64,000 nt of DNA from SIG607 sp045592625. Its GTDB lineage: Bacteria > Bacillota > Clostridia > Oscillospirales > Acutalibacteraceae. The notes beneath the pieces were generated by a model that did not search any database, was not told the origin of the DNA, and saw only the letters and a program-made list of their open reading frames with translations. The stretch covers positions 53,338-117,337 of the forward strand of contig JAZNVC010000027.1 in the NCBI GenBank assembly GCA_045592625.1, written 5' to 3'. How positions within the stretch are numbered: position 1 is the first letter of the stretch; every line of letters begins with the position of its first letter. The translations under genes were made by a program, and so were the position numbers. Shown piece after piece: positions 1 to 8,781 of this stretch.

Positions 1-26
1 GCTAATACATTCTATGGTATTTATTA

Positions 27-1166
27 TTAATTGTTACATATTAAATTAATTAAATCTTTCTTGGTGTTTTTATCCGGATGGTTGATAACAAAAACTAAAA
101 GCTCGTTTAGTGTTTTTCCAATCATTTTTCCTTTAATACCTAATTGTTTTAAGTCGTCACCGTTAATGTTTAAATGACTTATTAGATATGGTTCACTGCA
201 ACTAATTGTGCTGTTAACGATTTCATCACTTATACAGTTAAGCGTAAGAGACAATTTAACAGCCTCTATTGAATAATCCTTCAAAAGTAATTTGCAAGAT
301 GTAATGCTATCAGGAGGTCTATCAATTATGTCTTTAATTTCCGTACAAAGTAACGATAATTTTTTGTCGGTTTTAAGTTCTTTAGCGACTATAATCGGAT
401 CGCTGTTTAATAGTTGTGTAAACTTATAAAATCTTAAAATTCTTTCGCGGGGTAATAATGATATATCACTGGAAATTTTGCCGCGTTTGATTTTGCAAAA
501 TTCAAATGCACCAATTTCTAAAAGAGGGTTTATGTTTGATGGATAATCCGAACATATTGCTTTAAATAGTTCGGCAGCTATTCTCTCGCGGCTGATATTT
601 TGAAGTAAATCTGCCATATCGAGTGCAGTCTTAAGAGTGCTTTCTTCAATTTTAAATCCTAATTGTGCTGAAAAACGGAATAGTCGTAAAATTCGCAATG
701 CATCTTCTTCAAAACGTTTTTTGGGTTCACCTACAGTACGAAGTATTTTTTTGTTTAGGTCTTCTAAACCACCATTAAGGTCTATAAGTCCGACTTTATC
801 ATTATACGCCATAGCATTAATGGTAAAATCACGCCTGGAAAGGTCTTCACTAATATTTTTAACAAAATTAACACTTTCGGGATGACGACTGTCGGAATAA
901 GTGCCATCTGTACGAAAGGTTGTAACCTCAACATTATCATTATTAACAATTACTGTAACAGTTCCGTGTTTTAATCCTGTGCAAACGGTTTTTTCAAAAA
1001 GATTTATAATTTCTTCAGGAAGCAGGGAAGTGGTAATATCAAAATCCTCAGGTGTGCGTGAAAGGAGTAAATCTCTAACGCATCCGCCTACAATATAAGC
1101 CTCTCCTCCGGCTTTTTCTATTGTTTCAATAACTGTTTTCACACTATTTTTTAAAGAAAATTCCAT
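27..1166 (-). CDS. cca: CCA tRNA nucleotidyltransferase
   Basis: A 379-residue class II nucleotidyltransferase that builds or repairs the 3' CCA end of tRNA from CTP and ATP in the cytoplasm. The N-terminus has the GGCVRD loop, then the metal-binding DFD (in PEDFDITT), RRDFTINAMAY and the EDALRILRLFRF helix typical of the family head and neck. The C-terminal body is shorter and less conserved, and no HD phosphohydrolase motif is visible. The ATG follows a GAGGTG ribosome site by four bases. It is divergent from murC. The nearby tRNA-Pro encodes its own CCA, so for that tRNA a repair role is likely. A poly(A) polymerase is the only close alternative family; the length and context favour CCA addition. 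Confidence 0.9.
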   Translation of the reverse strand: MEFSLKNSVKTVIETIEKAGGEAYIVGGCVRDLLLSRTPEDFDITTSLLPEEIINLFEKTVCTGLKHGTVTVIVNNDNVEVTTFRTDGTYSDSRHPESVNFVKNISEDLSRRDFTINAMAYNDKVGLIDLNGGLEDLNKKILRTVGEPKKRFEEDALRILRLFRFSAQLGFKIEESTLKTALDMADLLQNISRERIAAELFKAICSDYPSNINPLLEIGAFEFCKIKRGKISSDISLLPRERILRFYKFTQLLNSDPIIVAKELKTDKKLSLLCTEIKDIIDRPPDSITSCKLLLKDYSIEAVKLSLTLNCISDEIVNSTISCSEPYLISHLNINGDDLKQLGIKGKMIGKTLNELLVFVINHPDKNTKKDLINLICNN

Positions 1167-1216
1167 ATTTCACCTCAAAATTGAAAAAAAGTGTTTATTT
1201 TTTAGGGGAAAAGCAA

Positions 1217-1222
1217 TATAAT
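1217..1222 (+). promoter_or_regulatory. putative -10 box for murC
   Basis: A perfect TATAAT lies 30 bases before the chosen murC ATG. The region 17 bases upstream reads TTTATT, a poor -35, so only the -10 element is supported. Confidence 0.4.
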
Positions 1223-1251
1223 ATAAGAAATAAATATAATTGGTGACTGAA

Positions 1252-2622
1252 ATGAAAGAATTAAGAACAGAAGACAAGATTTTATCTCAGGTTAAAAAGA
1301 TTCATATGATTGGTATCGGCGGTAGCGGAATGTGCCCTCTTGCTCATATACTTCACGACAAAGGATACACTGTAACAGGCTCAGATAATAATGAAAGTGA
1401 CCCTTTAAAAAGAGTTAAAGATTTAGGAATAAAGGTTACTATGGGGCATTTGGCTGAAAATGTAAGAGACTGTGAACTTGTTGTATATTCTGCCGCTATT
1501 TCTAAAGATAACCCTGAATTAGTAGAAGCTGATAGACTAAATATTCCTACTATGGAGCGTTCGCATCTTTTGGGAGCTCTTACTCGTTATTATGATAATG
1601 TTATCGGTGTGTGCGGAACTCACGGAAAAACCTCCGTTACTTCTATGATAACACAAATTCTTTATTTAAACAAGATAGATATAACCGCTGTTATCGGTGG
1701 AAAATTACCCATAATAGGTTCTAACGGCAGAATTGGTAAAAGCGAGACTATGGTATGCGAAGCTTGTGAGTTTGTTGATACCTTTTTACAAATGTCTCCT
1801 GATATAAGCGTACTGCTTAATGTTGATAACGATCATCTGGATTATTTTAAAACTATGGATAATCTTATCCTTTCGTTTCATAAGTTTTTGCAGATGTCTA
1901 GACTGGCTTACGTTAATGGTGACGATGCTCTTGCAATGAAAGCGAGTAAAGATATTGACGCAAAAGTTATTACTTTTGGAATGAATGACCATAACGATTA
2001 TATTGCTGCTAATATTATTTCAGGTAAAAAAGGTTATTCATTTGACGTTATTCACAGTGGAATAACACTTGGAAATATAAAAATGTCTATTCCCGGTAAG
2101 CATAACGTTTATAATGGTCTTGCTGCTTTTGCCGTTTGCTATGAACAGGGAGTAGATTTTAACGGAATCAAAGTGGCTCTTGAACAGTTTACCGGTGCCG
2201 GCAGACGTTTTGAATTTCTTGGTGAGTTTGGCGGATTTATGTTAGCAGATGACTACGCTCATCATCCTACTGAAATTAAAGCTACCTTATCTGCGGCTAA
2301 AGCACTTAAGTATAAGAAGGTCACCTGTGTTTTTCAACCCTTTACTTTTTCGCGTACTGCTCTTTTAAAGGATGAATTTATTGAAGCTTTATCTCTTGCA
2401 GATGAAGTCGTTCTTACTTCGATTATGGGGTCGCGTGAAGTTAATACTTACGGTATTTCATCTGAACAAATAGCAGAAAAATTGCCTAACGCTAAGGTTA
2501 TAGACGGATTTGAAAATATTGCCGATTATATTGTAAAAACGGCTGAGGAAGGCGATTTGGTTATTACGATGGGTGGTGGCGATATATATAAAGCCGCATA
2601 CAAAATTAAACAAAAATTTTAA
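1252..2622 (+). CDS. murC: UDP-N-acetylmuramate--L-alanine ligase MurC
   Basis: Cytoplasmic ligase that adds L-alanine to UDP-MurNAc using ATP, the first step of the peptidoglycan stem peptide. It shows the N-terminal Rossmann glycine motif GIGGSGMCPLA, the ATP loop GVCGTHGKTS, and the central-domain NVDNDHLDYF and DDYAHHPTEI motifs of MurC. About 456 residues is the usual size. An in-frame TTG (1240) and GTG (1243) lie upstream, but GGTGA at 1242-1246 sits five bases before ATG 1252 and fits a ribosome site, so the ATG is preferred. It ends in a strong intrinsic terminator, so it is probably monocistronic. Confidence 0.95.
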   Translation: MKELRTEDKILSQVKKIHMIGIGGSGMCPLAHILHDKGYTVTGSDNNESDPLKRVKDLGIKVTMGHLAENVRDCELVVYSAAISKDNPELVEADRLNIPTMERSHLLGALTRYYDNVIGVCGTHGKTSVTSMITQILYLNKIDITAVIGGKLPIIGSNGRIGKSETMVCEACEFVDTFLQMSPDISVLLNVDNDHLDYFKTMDNLILSFHKFLQMSRLAYVNGDDALAMKASKDIDAKVITFGMNDHNDYIAANIISGKKGYSFDVIHSGITLGNIKMSIPGKHNVYNGLAAFAVCYEQGVDFNGIKVALEQFTGAGRRFEFLGEFGGFMLADDYAHHPTEIKATLSAAKALKYKKVTCVFQPFTFSRTALLKDEFIEALSLADEVVLTSIMGSREVNTYGISSEQIAEKLPNAKVIDGFENIADYIVKTAEEGDLVITMGGGDIYKAAYKIKQKF

Positions 2623-2624
2623 GC

Positions 2625-2652
2625 AAAAGCACTTCATATGAAGTGCTTTTTA
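2625..2652 (+). terminator. intrinsic terminator after murC
   Basis: A perfect 26-base palindrome (core GCACTTCATATGAAGTGC) ends in a T run directly after the murC stop. Confidence 0.85.
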
Positions 2653-2660
2653 AAATAAAC

Positions 2661-2697
2661 AACACTCCCTTATAACTGCACTTATAAAGGAGTGTTC
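2661..2697 (-). terminator. intrinsic terminator of the DUF4364 gene
   Basis: Inverted repeat AACACTCC / GGAGTGTT with inner TTATAA arms. Read on the minus strand it is followed by GTTTATTTT, so it fits the end of the converging DUF4364 gene. Confidence 0.7.
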
Positions 2698-2708
2698 TAA
2701 TCAAAGGT

Positions 2709-3254
2709 TTATTTATCTGTTGTCAATAGGTCAACAAGACCTGTATAAACAAGAGAAGGGTTATCGAGAAACTTTTCTTTAATTGCAGCCGCTTGAGTTT
2801 CGTCGGTTACCATAAGCTTTACACTCATAAGGTCAACACCGTTTTCAACTGCAGTACAAATAAGATACATAAAACCGTTTTCTTTAATGCTTTCAATTCT
2901 TGTGTCTCTTGCGTTTTTAAGCCTTGAAATCATTTTTGCTGTAAGCATAAAGGCTTTTTCTTTAATTGTATATGGCAAAATTGTTTTTAATGTATCGGCA
3001 GCAGATGCACCTATTTCTGTTACTTGATAGGTATCATCAACTTCATTATAGGTGAGATTTCCCGCCTTTAAAAGTGCTTCAAGGGCGTCCATTACCTCAA
3101 AATAGTTGGCTATTCCTTCAATATTAAGCTGATTTGCGAGTAATTGACCGGGAACAGCTGATTTTACACCGCTTATAACATAGCATATAAGTACCTTTAT
3201 TTCTGCGGTGCTGATAAGACTTCCAACACCTGCAGATATTGCATTACTCTCCAA
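2709..3254 (-). CDS. DUF4364 family protein
   Basis: A 181-residue soluble protein recognised as DUF4364 by its N-terminal pattern (TAEIKVLICYVISGVKSAVP, then LLANQLNIEGIANYFEVMDALEAL), which looks like a small winged helix, and by a C-terminal alpha/beta part. The family is widespread in Clostridia and is often called a putative transcriptional regulator; no target is known to me. The start is TTG, with AAGGA about ten bases upstream; no in-frame ATG exists nearby. It converges on murC and is followed by its own terminator. The family call is fairly firm, the function is not known. Confidence 0.75.
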   Translation of the reverse strand: MESNAISAGVGSLISTAEIKVLICYVISGVKSAVPGQLLANQLNIEGIANYFEVMDALEALLKAGNLTYNEVDDTYQVTEIGASAADTLKTILPYTIKEKAFMLTAKMISRLKNARDTRIESIKENGFMYLICTAVENGVDLMSVKLMVTDETQAAAIKEKFLDNPSLVYTGLVDLLTTDK

Positions 3255-3317
3255 AGATTACACATCCTTAAACTATTATGCTTATATTATAATATATTTT
3301 TTAAATTTTTCAAGTCA

Positions 3318-3596
3318 TTATCCGTCGTAATCTTCAATAATTGCGTCGAGTTGTTCTTCATTTTTAATAATTATACCGCTGTTTAGAGCTTCCTGATCGA
3401 TTTTGGGAAGAACAGAAATGACAATTTCGTCATAAATTTTAATAATTTGATTGCCTTTATATAATGTTACTTTTCCGTTTCTTTCTTTTAAAATCATGGG
3501 AGCATTATTATTGGCTGATACTTTTATATAAGAAAAAATTACAGCTGCTATCGTAATTGATAAAGAAACCAGCAAAATTAACAGTCTTTTTTTCAT
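3318..3596 (-). CDS. small BofC C-terminal-like membrane-anchored protein
   Basis: A 92-residue protein with an N-terminal signal anchor (residues 4-27) and a short extracytoplasmic domain. The pattern ILKERNGKVTLYKG, then SVLPKIDQEALNSGI, then a terminal EEQLDAIIEDYDG resembles the BofC C-terminal domain (forespore bypass-of-checkpoint family), which inhibits the SpoIVB protease in Bacillus. Here only that domain is present, so the function could differ. An AAAGGAAGTG ribosome site precedes the ATG. It is divergent from the PBP gene. The resemblance is from memory of the family pattern and is moderate. Confidence 0.55.
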   Translation of the reverse strand: MKKRLLILLVSLSITIAAVIFSYIKVSANNNAPMILKERNGKVTLYKGNQIIKIYDEIVISVLPKIDQEALNSGIIIKNEEQLDAIIEDYDG

Positions 3597-3675
3597 AAAT
3601 ACACTTCCTTTAATTAGATTTTGCCCCTTTTTTTGCCAATTATTAAAAAATTGTAATACACTTTTTTACTTTTTG

Positions 3676-3684
3676 TGGTATAAT
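3676..3684 (+). promoter_or_regulatory. extended -10 promoter of the PBP gene
   Basis: TGGTATAAT is an extended -10 (TGn plus a perfect TATAAT). No good -35 is seen. The box is bracketed by TTTTGTGG repeats at 3671-3678 and 3688-3695 and an inverted CCACAAA at 3704-3710, which could be an operator. Confidence 0.6.
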
Positions 3685-3772
3685 AGGTTTTGTGGTAAGT
3701 GTGCCACAAACTATTTAATGTGAAAAAATTAATATAATATGGATACTTAAGAATAGGAGGGTAACCGTCTTT

Positions 3773-6097
3773 ATGGCTAACAATCGTAAAAAAGACGAAG
3801 TTTTTGACCTAAATTCATACCGTAGCAGTTCCGGTTTTAAAAACAAAAAGCGAAAGGTCAAAAAGAGCACGAAGGTTCGTATATTGCGTGGTCTTCTTGC
3901 ATTCTTTTTGGTTTGCGTTATGCTGTTCTGTATCGGTGTGGGCGGATTCCTTATTTATGTGTTTAACTTTATAGATGATGAATTTGCTGTTGATCTTGAA
4001 GAACTTAAACTCAACTGCACAACGACAATATACGTTCAAGAAGGCGAAAATTGGGTTGAGTTCCAGCGACTACACGGTAACGAAAATCGTATTTGGGTAT
4101 CTTATAAAGATATTCCGCAGGATATGAAAGACGCTTTTGTAGCTGTTGAAGATAAGCGTTTCTTTAAACACGGCGGTGTTGACTGGAAAAGAACTATTAG
4201 TGCTTTCGCTAACTATTTTTTGCATTTTTACTCGTCTAATCAAGGCGGTTCTACAATTACTCAGCAGCTGGTTAAAAACCTAACTGGCGATAATGCGCAA
4301 ACTCCCGATAGAAAAATCAGGGAAATTATGAGGGCAAGAAACCTTGAAACGCAATATTCTAAAGAAACCATTTTAGAATGTTATATGAACGTTGTTTCTA
4401 TGGCAAATAATATTTCCGGTGTTCAGGTTGCAGCCAATTACTATTTTAATAAGCCTGTAGAAGAGCTTACTCTTTCGGAGTGTGCTGCTCTTGCCGGTAT
4501 CACCAAAAACCCTGAAAAATACCGTCCTGATCTATATGTTGAAAACACTATAGAACGTAGAGATACTGTTCTGGCATTAATGCTTGAACAAGGCTATATC
4601 AGTCAGCAAGAACATGACAGTGCGGTGGCAGAAAAGCTTAATGTTGTAGCCGATCCTGCAAATATTAAACGTGTAGAAATTAACAATTATTTTGTTGATG
4701 CTCTCATTGATGAAGTTATTGATGATTTAAAAACTCTATATAAATGTAGTGATGAAGATGCTTCTCTGATGTTTTATAACAATGGATATCAGATTTATTC
4801 TACAGTAGACATGAAAATTCAAAACCGATGTGAAACTGTTTTTGAAAATGTAAAAACATACGGACTTAAATCTCATGGCGAAACAATGCAAGGTGCCATT
4901 ACGGTTATGGACTATGAAGGCCATATTTTAGGTATGGTAGGCGGTATTGGGGAAAAGACTACTAACCGTGGCTTTAATAGAGCAACTATGGCTGTACGTC
5001 AACCGGGTTCTACAATGAAGCCTATTGCTGCTTATGCTCAGGCTGTTGAAAAAAATCTTATTACCTATTCTACTGCTGTAAATGATAACAGAAGATATTT
5101 CGGAAAATGGGCACCTAATAACTGGTATGGCGGTAATAAAGGCTATATAACTGCTCATTTTGCACTTGAATATTCAGTTAATACTATTCCCACATATTTG
5201 GTTAATGATATTAAACCCAGTGTTTCTTATGACTTCCTCACTAAAACACTCGGCTGTAATAATTTAACTAAACAAGACGCTAACCTTGCTCCGCTCGGTA
5301 TGGGCGGTACCAACGGCGGTCTTACAACTACCGATTCTGCGGCAGCATATGCAATTTTCGGTAATAAAGGTGTTTATCACGAGCCTACAACCTACTACTA
5401 TATTACTGATATGAAAGGTAACGTTATTCTTGATTATGACGAGAGCGGCGTTCAGGCTATCGGAGAAGATACGGCTGTTGTTATGAACTATATGCTTCAA
5501 AATGTTGTTTATGGTGGCAGCGGTACCGGTAGAGGTGCAGGTAGTTATGTAAGTAATATGAAGATTTTCGCTAAAACCGGTACCTCTAACAATACAAGAG
5601 ACCTTTGGTTTGTAGGCGGCACTCCATATTATGTTGCTTCTTGTTGGACCGGTTATGATAATAACTATACCATTAATTCTTCAAGCATTGCACAAAGAAT
5701 GTGGGGAGCTGTTATGAAGGATATTCATAAAGGTCTGGAAGCTAAAAAATTCCCCACAAGTAAATACGTAAGTAAACGTTATTACTGTGCTGATACAGGC
5801 TTATTGGCAACTACAGAATGTGTTAATAAGCATACAGGATATTACAAAAACAGTTATTTGCCTACTTGCTCTCACCACGGCGGTACTATACTCGCTCCTA
5901 TTTCAGGTTCTAACGCTACCTTCTCCGGAAAAAGCGGTATAGTAAAAGGTAAGGTGACAGGTATGCTTGTCAAGGAAGAAGAGCCCGACGAAAGTTCATC
6001 TTCTGATTCAGGGGATAGTTCTTCAAATAGCTCAAATTCTTCAAGCAATTCAACGTCATCTACCAATTCAAGCAATCCCTTATTCCCGTTTTACTAA
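3773..6097 (+). CDS. class A penicillin-binding protein (PBP1A family)
   Basis: Bifunctional peptidoglycan glycosyltransferase/transpeptidase of 774 residues that polymerises lipid II and cross-links stem peptides outside the membrane. A basic cytoplasmic tail precedes one membrane helix (about residues 35-62). The glycosyltransferase domain has EDKRFFKHGGVDW and GGSTITQQLVKN. The transpeptidase domain has the active serine in GSTMKP, the SVN triad and KTGTSNN. The C-terminal ~45 residues are a Ser/Asn/Asp-rich low-complexity tail after the last domain, likely wall-spanning. An AGGAGGG ribosome site precedes the ATG. Comparable to PonA/MrcA; the exact orthologue is not assigned. Confidence 0.95.
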   Translation: MANNRKKDEVFDLNSYRSSSGFKNKKRKVKKSTKVRILRGLLAFFLVCVMLFCIGVGGFLIYVFNFIDDEFAVDLEELKLNCTTTIYVQEGENWVEFQRLHGNENRIWVSYKDIPQDMKDAFVAVEDKRFFKHGGVDWKRTISAFANYFLHFYSSNQGGSTITQQLVKNLTGDNAQTPDRKIREIMRARNLETQYSKETILECYMNVVSMANNISGVQVAANYYFNKPVEELTLSECAALAGITKNPEKYRPDLYVENTIERRDTVLALMLEQGYISQQEHDSAVAEKLNVVADPANIKRVEINNYFVDALIDEVIDDLKTLYKCSDEDASLMFYNNGYQIYSTVDMKIQNRCETVFENVKTYGLKSHGETMQGAITVMDYEGHILGMVGGIGEKTTNRGFNRATMAVRQPGSTMKPIAAYAQAVEKNLITYSTAVNDNRRYFGKWAPNNWYGGNKGYITAHFALEYSVNTIPTYLVNDIKPSVSYDFLTKTLGCNNLTKQDANLAPLGMGGTNGGLTTTDSAAAYAIFGNKGVYHEPTTYYYITDMKGNVILDYDESGVQAIGEDTAVVMNYMLQNVVYGGSGTGRGAGSYVSNMKIFAKTGTSNNTRDLWFVGGTPYYVASCWTGYDNNYTINSSSIAQRMWGAVMKDIHKGLEAKKFPTSKYVSKRYYCADTGLLATTECVNKHTGYYKNSYLPTCSHHGGTILAPISGSNATFSGKSGIVKGKVTGMLVKEEEPDESSSSDSGDSSSNSSNSSSNSTSSTNSSNPLFPFY

Positions 6098-6101
6098 AAA
6101 C

Positions 6102-6137
6102 AACCTGCAATCAACATTTGTTGATTGCAGGTTTTAA
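6102..6137. terminator. bidirectional intrinsic terminator
   Basis: A 14-bp perfect stem AACCTGCAATCAAC / GTTGATTGCAGGTT with an ATTT loop lies between the convergent PBP and UPF0210 genes, with T runs on both strands. Confidence 0.9.
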
Positions 6138-6146
6138 TCTTTTAAT

Positions 6147-7505
6147 TTAGTTTTTTAAACTTTGTAATGGAGCAGGAATCTGTCCACCGCGATTTATAAA
6201 TTTAGCAGGGGAACCTTTATTAACCTTCATTATCGGTCCCTCGCCCAAAAGTCCGCCAAATACTAAGGTTTCGCCCTCTTTTTTGCCAATTGCAGGAATA
6301 ACACGTACAGCGGTTGTTTTGGAGTTTATCATACCGATAGCAGCCTCATCTGCAATAATTGCAGAAATTACCTCGGCTGTAGTATCACCGGGAATGTTAA
6401 TCATATCAAGTCCAACCGAGCAAACCGCTGTCATCGCTTCAAGCTTTTCAATAGTTAAAGAGCCACACTCAGCAGCATGAATCATACCTGCGTCCTCTGT
6501 TACCGGGATAAAAGCACCTGAAAGACCGCCAACCTTCGAAGAAGCCATAACGCCGCCTTTTTTAACTGCATCATTAAGCATGGCAAGAGCTGCAGTAGTT
6601 CCTGCACATCCGCAACATTCAAGTCCGATTTCTTCCAGAATATATGCAACAGAGTCTCCTACAGCGGGTGTAGGTGCAAGTGATAAATCTACAATTCCAA
6701 ATGGAATATTAAGTCGTTGTGAGGCTTCCTTAGCAACTAACTGGCCCATACGAGTAATTTTGAATGCAGTGCGTTTTATCAGCTCTGCAACACTTGTGAT
6801 ATCAAGGTTTTTTGATTTAGCCAGTGCTGCACGTACAACACCGGGACCGGATACACCCACATTTATTACGCAGTCTGCTTCACCGATACCGTGAAACGCA
6901 CCCGCCATAAAGGGATTATCTTCAGGGGCATTGCAAAAAACCACTAATTTTGCCGCACCGATACAGTTTCTTTCCTTAGTGAGTTCAGCCGCCTCTTTAA
7001 CAATTTCTCCCATCATTTTAACAGCATCAAGATTTATACCTGCTTTTGTAGAGCCAATGTTAACAGAAGAACATACATGGTCGGTAACAGAAAGGGCTTC
7101 GGGAATGCTCTTTATAAGTATTTTATCGGCTTCGGTAAAGCCTTTTTGAACCAGAGCCGAGTAACCGCCGATAAAGTTAACACCAACATCTATTGCTGCT
7201 TTTTCAAGGGTTAGGGCAAACTTTACGGGGGATTTATCTTCACAGGCACCTACAAGCATTGCTATAGGCGTAACCGAAATACGCTTGTTGATAATGGGAA
7301 TGCCATATTTTTTCTCTATTTCTTCACATTCGCCAACCAAACGACTGGCACATTTGAGAATTTTATTATATACCTTATCGCAAGCCTTATCAATATCGCT
7401 GTCAATACAGTCGAGAAGTGATATACCCATTGTAACGGTGCGTATATCAAGATTTTCGTCCTGTATCATAGTTATGGTTTCTAGAATATCTTTCGTTTCT
7501 AACAT
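6147..7505 (-). CDS. UPF0210 (PFL/DUF711 family) protein
   Basis: A 452-residue soluble protein of the DUF711/UPF0210 family, recognised by its N-terminus (ETITMIQDENLDIRTVTMG), the VGVSGPGVVRAAL segment and a Gly/Ala-rich C-terminal region with GLLGEGPIMKV. The fold resembles pyruvate formate-lyase barrels, but the biochemical role is not established. AAGGTGA precedes the ATG. It lies nine bases after the ACT-domain gene in the same direction, the usual two-gene arrangement in Firmicutes, which suggests a shared regulatory or metabolic role. It ends in a strong bidirectional terminator. Confidence 0.85.
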   Translation of the reverse strand: MLETKDILETITMIQDENLDIRTVTMGISLLDCIDSDIDKACDKVYNKILKCASRLVGECEEIEKKYGIPIINKRISVTPIAMLVGACEDKSPVKFALTLEKAAIDVGVNFIGGYSALVQKGFTEADKILIKSIPEALSVTDHVCSSVNIGSTKAGINLDAVKMMGEIVKEAAELTKERNCIGAAKLVVFCNAPEDNPFMAGAFHGIGEADCVINVGVSGPGVVRAALAKSKNLDITSVAELIKRTAFKITRMGQLVAKEASQRLNIPFGIVDLSLAPTPAVGDSVAYILEEIGLECCGCAGTTAALAMLNDAVKKGGVMASSKVGGLSGAFIPVTEDAGMIHAAECGSLTIEKLEAMTAVCSVGLDMINIPGDTTAEVISAIIADEAAIGMINSKTTAVRVIPAIGKKEGETLVFGGLLGEGPIMKVNKGSPAKFINRGGQIPAPLQSLKN

Positions 7506-7514
7506 TTTGTCACC

Positions 7515-7784
7515 TTAAATTTTGTGCATTGCATTGAAAATATCTTCATGCATAGTATGAATGGATAGACCGTTTTTTTCGCCGTATGCTGACATTATAT
7601 CGGCAAACTTATTAAAATCAGTATTTAATGTTTTAATATCACAAATCATAATCATACAGAACATATCCTGTAAAACCGACTGTGAAACATCAATGATGTT
7701 AACGCCATATTCCGCACATTTGTTTGAAACGCCTGCAAGAATTCCAACACTGTCTTTTCCTATAACAGAAATTACTACTTTCAT
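7515..7784 (-). CDS. ACT domain-containing protein (UPF0237)
   Basis: An 89-residue single ACT domain: MKVVISVIGKDSVGILAGV at the start is the typical ligand-binding strand-loop-helix, followed by NIIDVSQSVLQDMFCMIM. ACT domains bind amino acids or other small ligands and act as regulatory modules, so this may modulate the UPF0210 protein encoded next. GAGGTG lies six bases before the ATG. It begins a two-gene operon and is divergent from ispE. The ligand is unknown. Confidence 0.85.
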   Translation of the reverse strand: MKVVISVIGKDSVGILAGVSNKCAEYGVNIIDVSQSVLQDMFCMIMICDIKTLNTDFNKFADIMSAYGEKNGLSIHTMHEDIFNAMHKI

Positions 7785-7850
7785 TAGTTAGCACCTCTTA
7801 AAATTTGATGTAAATAATATATCATAAATTTCTTTAAAAGTAAATAATTC

Positions 7851-7879
7851 TTTAAAAAATTGAAGATTTGTGGTAGAAT
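7851..7879 (+). promoter_or_regulatory. weak promoter candidate for ispE
   Basis: TGGTAGAAT at 7871-7879 is an extended -10; TTTAAA at 7851-7856 would be the -35 with 17-bp spacing. The -35 is poor. Confidence 0.35.
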
Positions 7880-7897
7880 AATTTTGGGGTGGTTTAA

Positions 7898-8740
7898 ATG
7901 ATTAGTGTAAATGCCTATGCAAAAGTAAATCTTTCTCTTGAAATCAAAGGAAAAAGGGAAGACGGTTATCATATTATTGATACCGTTATGCAAACTATTT
8001 CTCTTTGTGATATAGTTTATATAAAAAAAGTATCTAATGGTGAAATTACTATTATATGTGATGACGAGGAATTGTCGGGAGAAAATAATCTTTGTTATAA
8101 AGCATCACGATTATTTTTTGATAAAACAAAAATTAACGGCGGATGCAATATAAATATCAAAAAAAACATTCCTGTTTCGGCAGGACTGGGTGGCGGAAGT
8201 GCCGATGCGGCGGCTACACTTAAAGGCTTGAACCGGTTATATGGTCAGCCACTTGATTTATCTGAACTTAAAAAACTTGCTTTGTTCCTAGGTGCAGACG
8301 TTCCGTTCTTTATAGAAGGCGGTACTGCAAGAGCAGGAGGAATTGGCGAAGAACTAAACAAAATATGCAGTAACTTACACTTATATTTATTGCTGATAAA
8401 AGATGGAGAAAAACCATCTACTGCTTTTATGTATAAAAAAATTGATGAGCTGGGTGTTTCTTCTTCAGGCGAAAAAATATCCGATGATTGTGAAAAAAGT
8501 CTTTTAAAAGGTGATTTCGAACTTTTTAAAAGCTCATTTAAAAACGATTTTTCATTAGTCTGGAACTATAAAAAAATTAAACAGGATATTATGGAGAATG
8601 GCGGTGAGCAAGTTTCACTGTCAGGCAGTGGACCAACTGTTATCGGTGTATTTAATAATAAAAATAAAGCCAAAAACGCCTTTGAAATTTTAAAAAGCAA
8701 ATATGACTGTATTTATTATGCCGAATCGGTTAATGAATAA
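7898..8740 (+). CDS. ispE: 4-diphosphocytidyl-2-C-methyl-D-erythritol kinase IspE
   Basis: GHMP-superfamily kinase that phosphorylates the 2-hydroxyl of CDP-methylerythritol in the MEP isoprenoid pathway. It shows the N-terminal AYAKVNLSLEIKGKREDGYH, the ATP-binding glycine loop PVSAGLGGGSADAAA and the C-terminal SLSGSGPTVIGVF. Its 280 residues are the usual length. GGGGTGG precedes the ATG. Its MEP partners dxs, dxr and ispG lie elsewhere in the window in other operons. spoIIR follows after 41 bases, probably on the same transcript. Confidence 0.95.
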   Translation: MISVNAYAKVNLSLEIKGKREDGYHIIDTVMQTISLCDIVYIKKVSNGEITIICDDEELSGENNLCYKASRLFFDKTKINGGCNINIKKNIPVSAGLGGGSADAAATLKGLNRLYGQPLDLSELKKLALFLGADVPFFIEGGTARAGGIGEELNKICSNLHLYLLLIKDGEKPSTAFMYKKIDELGVSSSGEKISDDCEKSLLKGDFELFKSSFKNDFSLVWNYKKIKQDIMENGGEQVSLSGSGPTVIGVFNNKNKAKNAFEILKSKYDCIYYAESVNE

Positions 8741-8761
8741 ATAGTTTTTAAATTGTCAAGT

Positions 8762-8778
8762 ATAACCACGGAGGTTAT
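8762..8778 (+). promoter_or_regulatory. hairpin overlapping the spoIIR ribosome site
   Basis: ATAACC / GGTTAT form a six-bp stem with loop ACGGA. The Shine-Dalgarno GGAGG (8770-8774) lies partly in the loop and 3' arm, seven bases before the ATG. Confidence 0.35.
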
Positions 8779-8781
8779 GCT

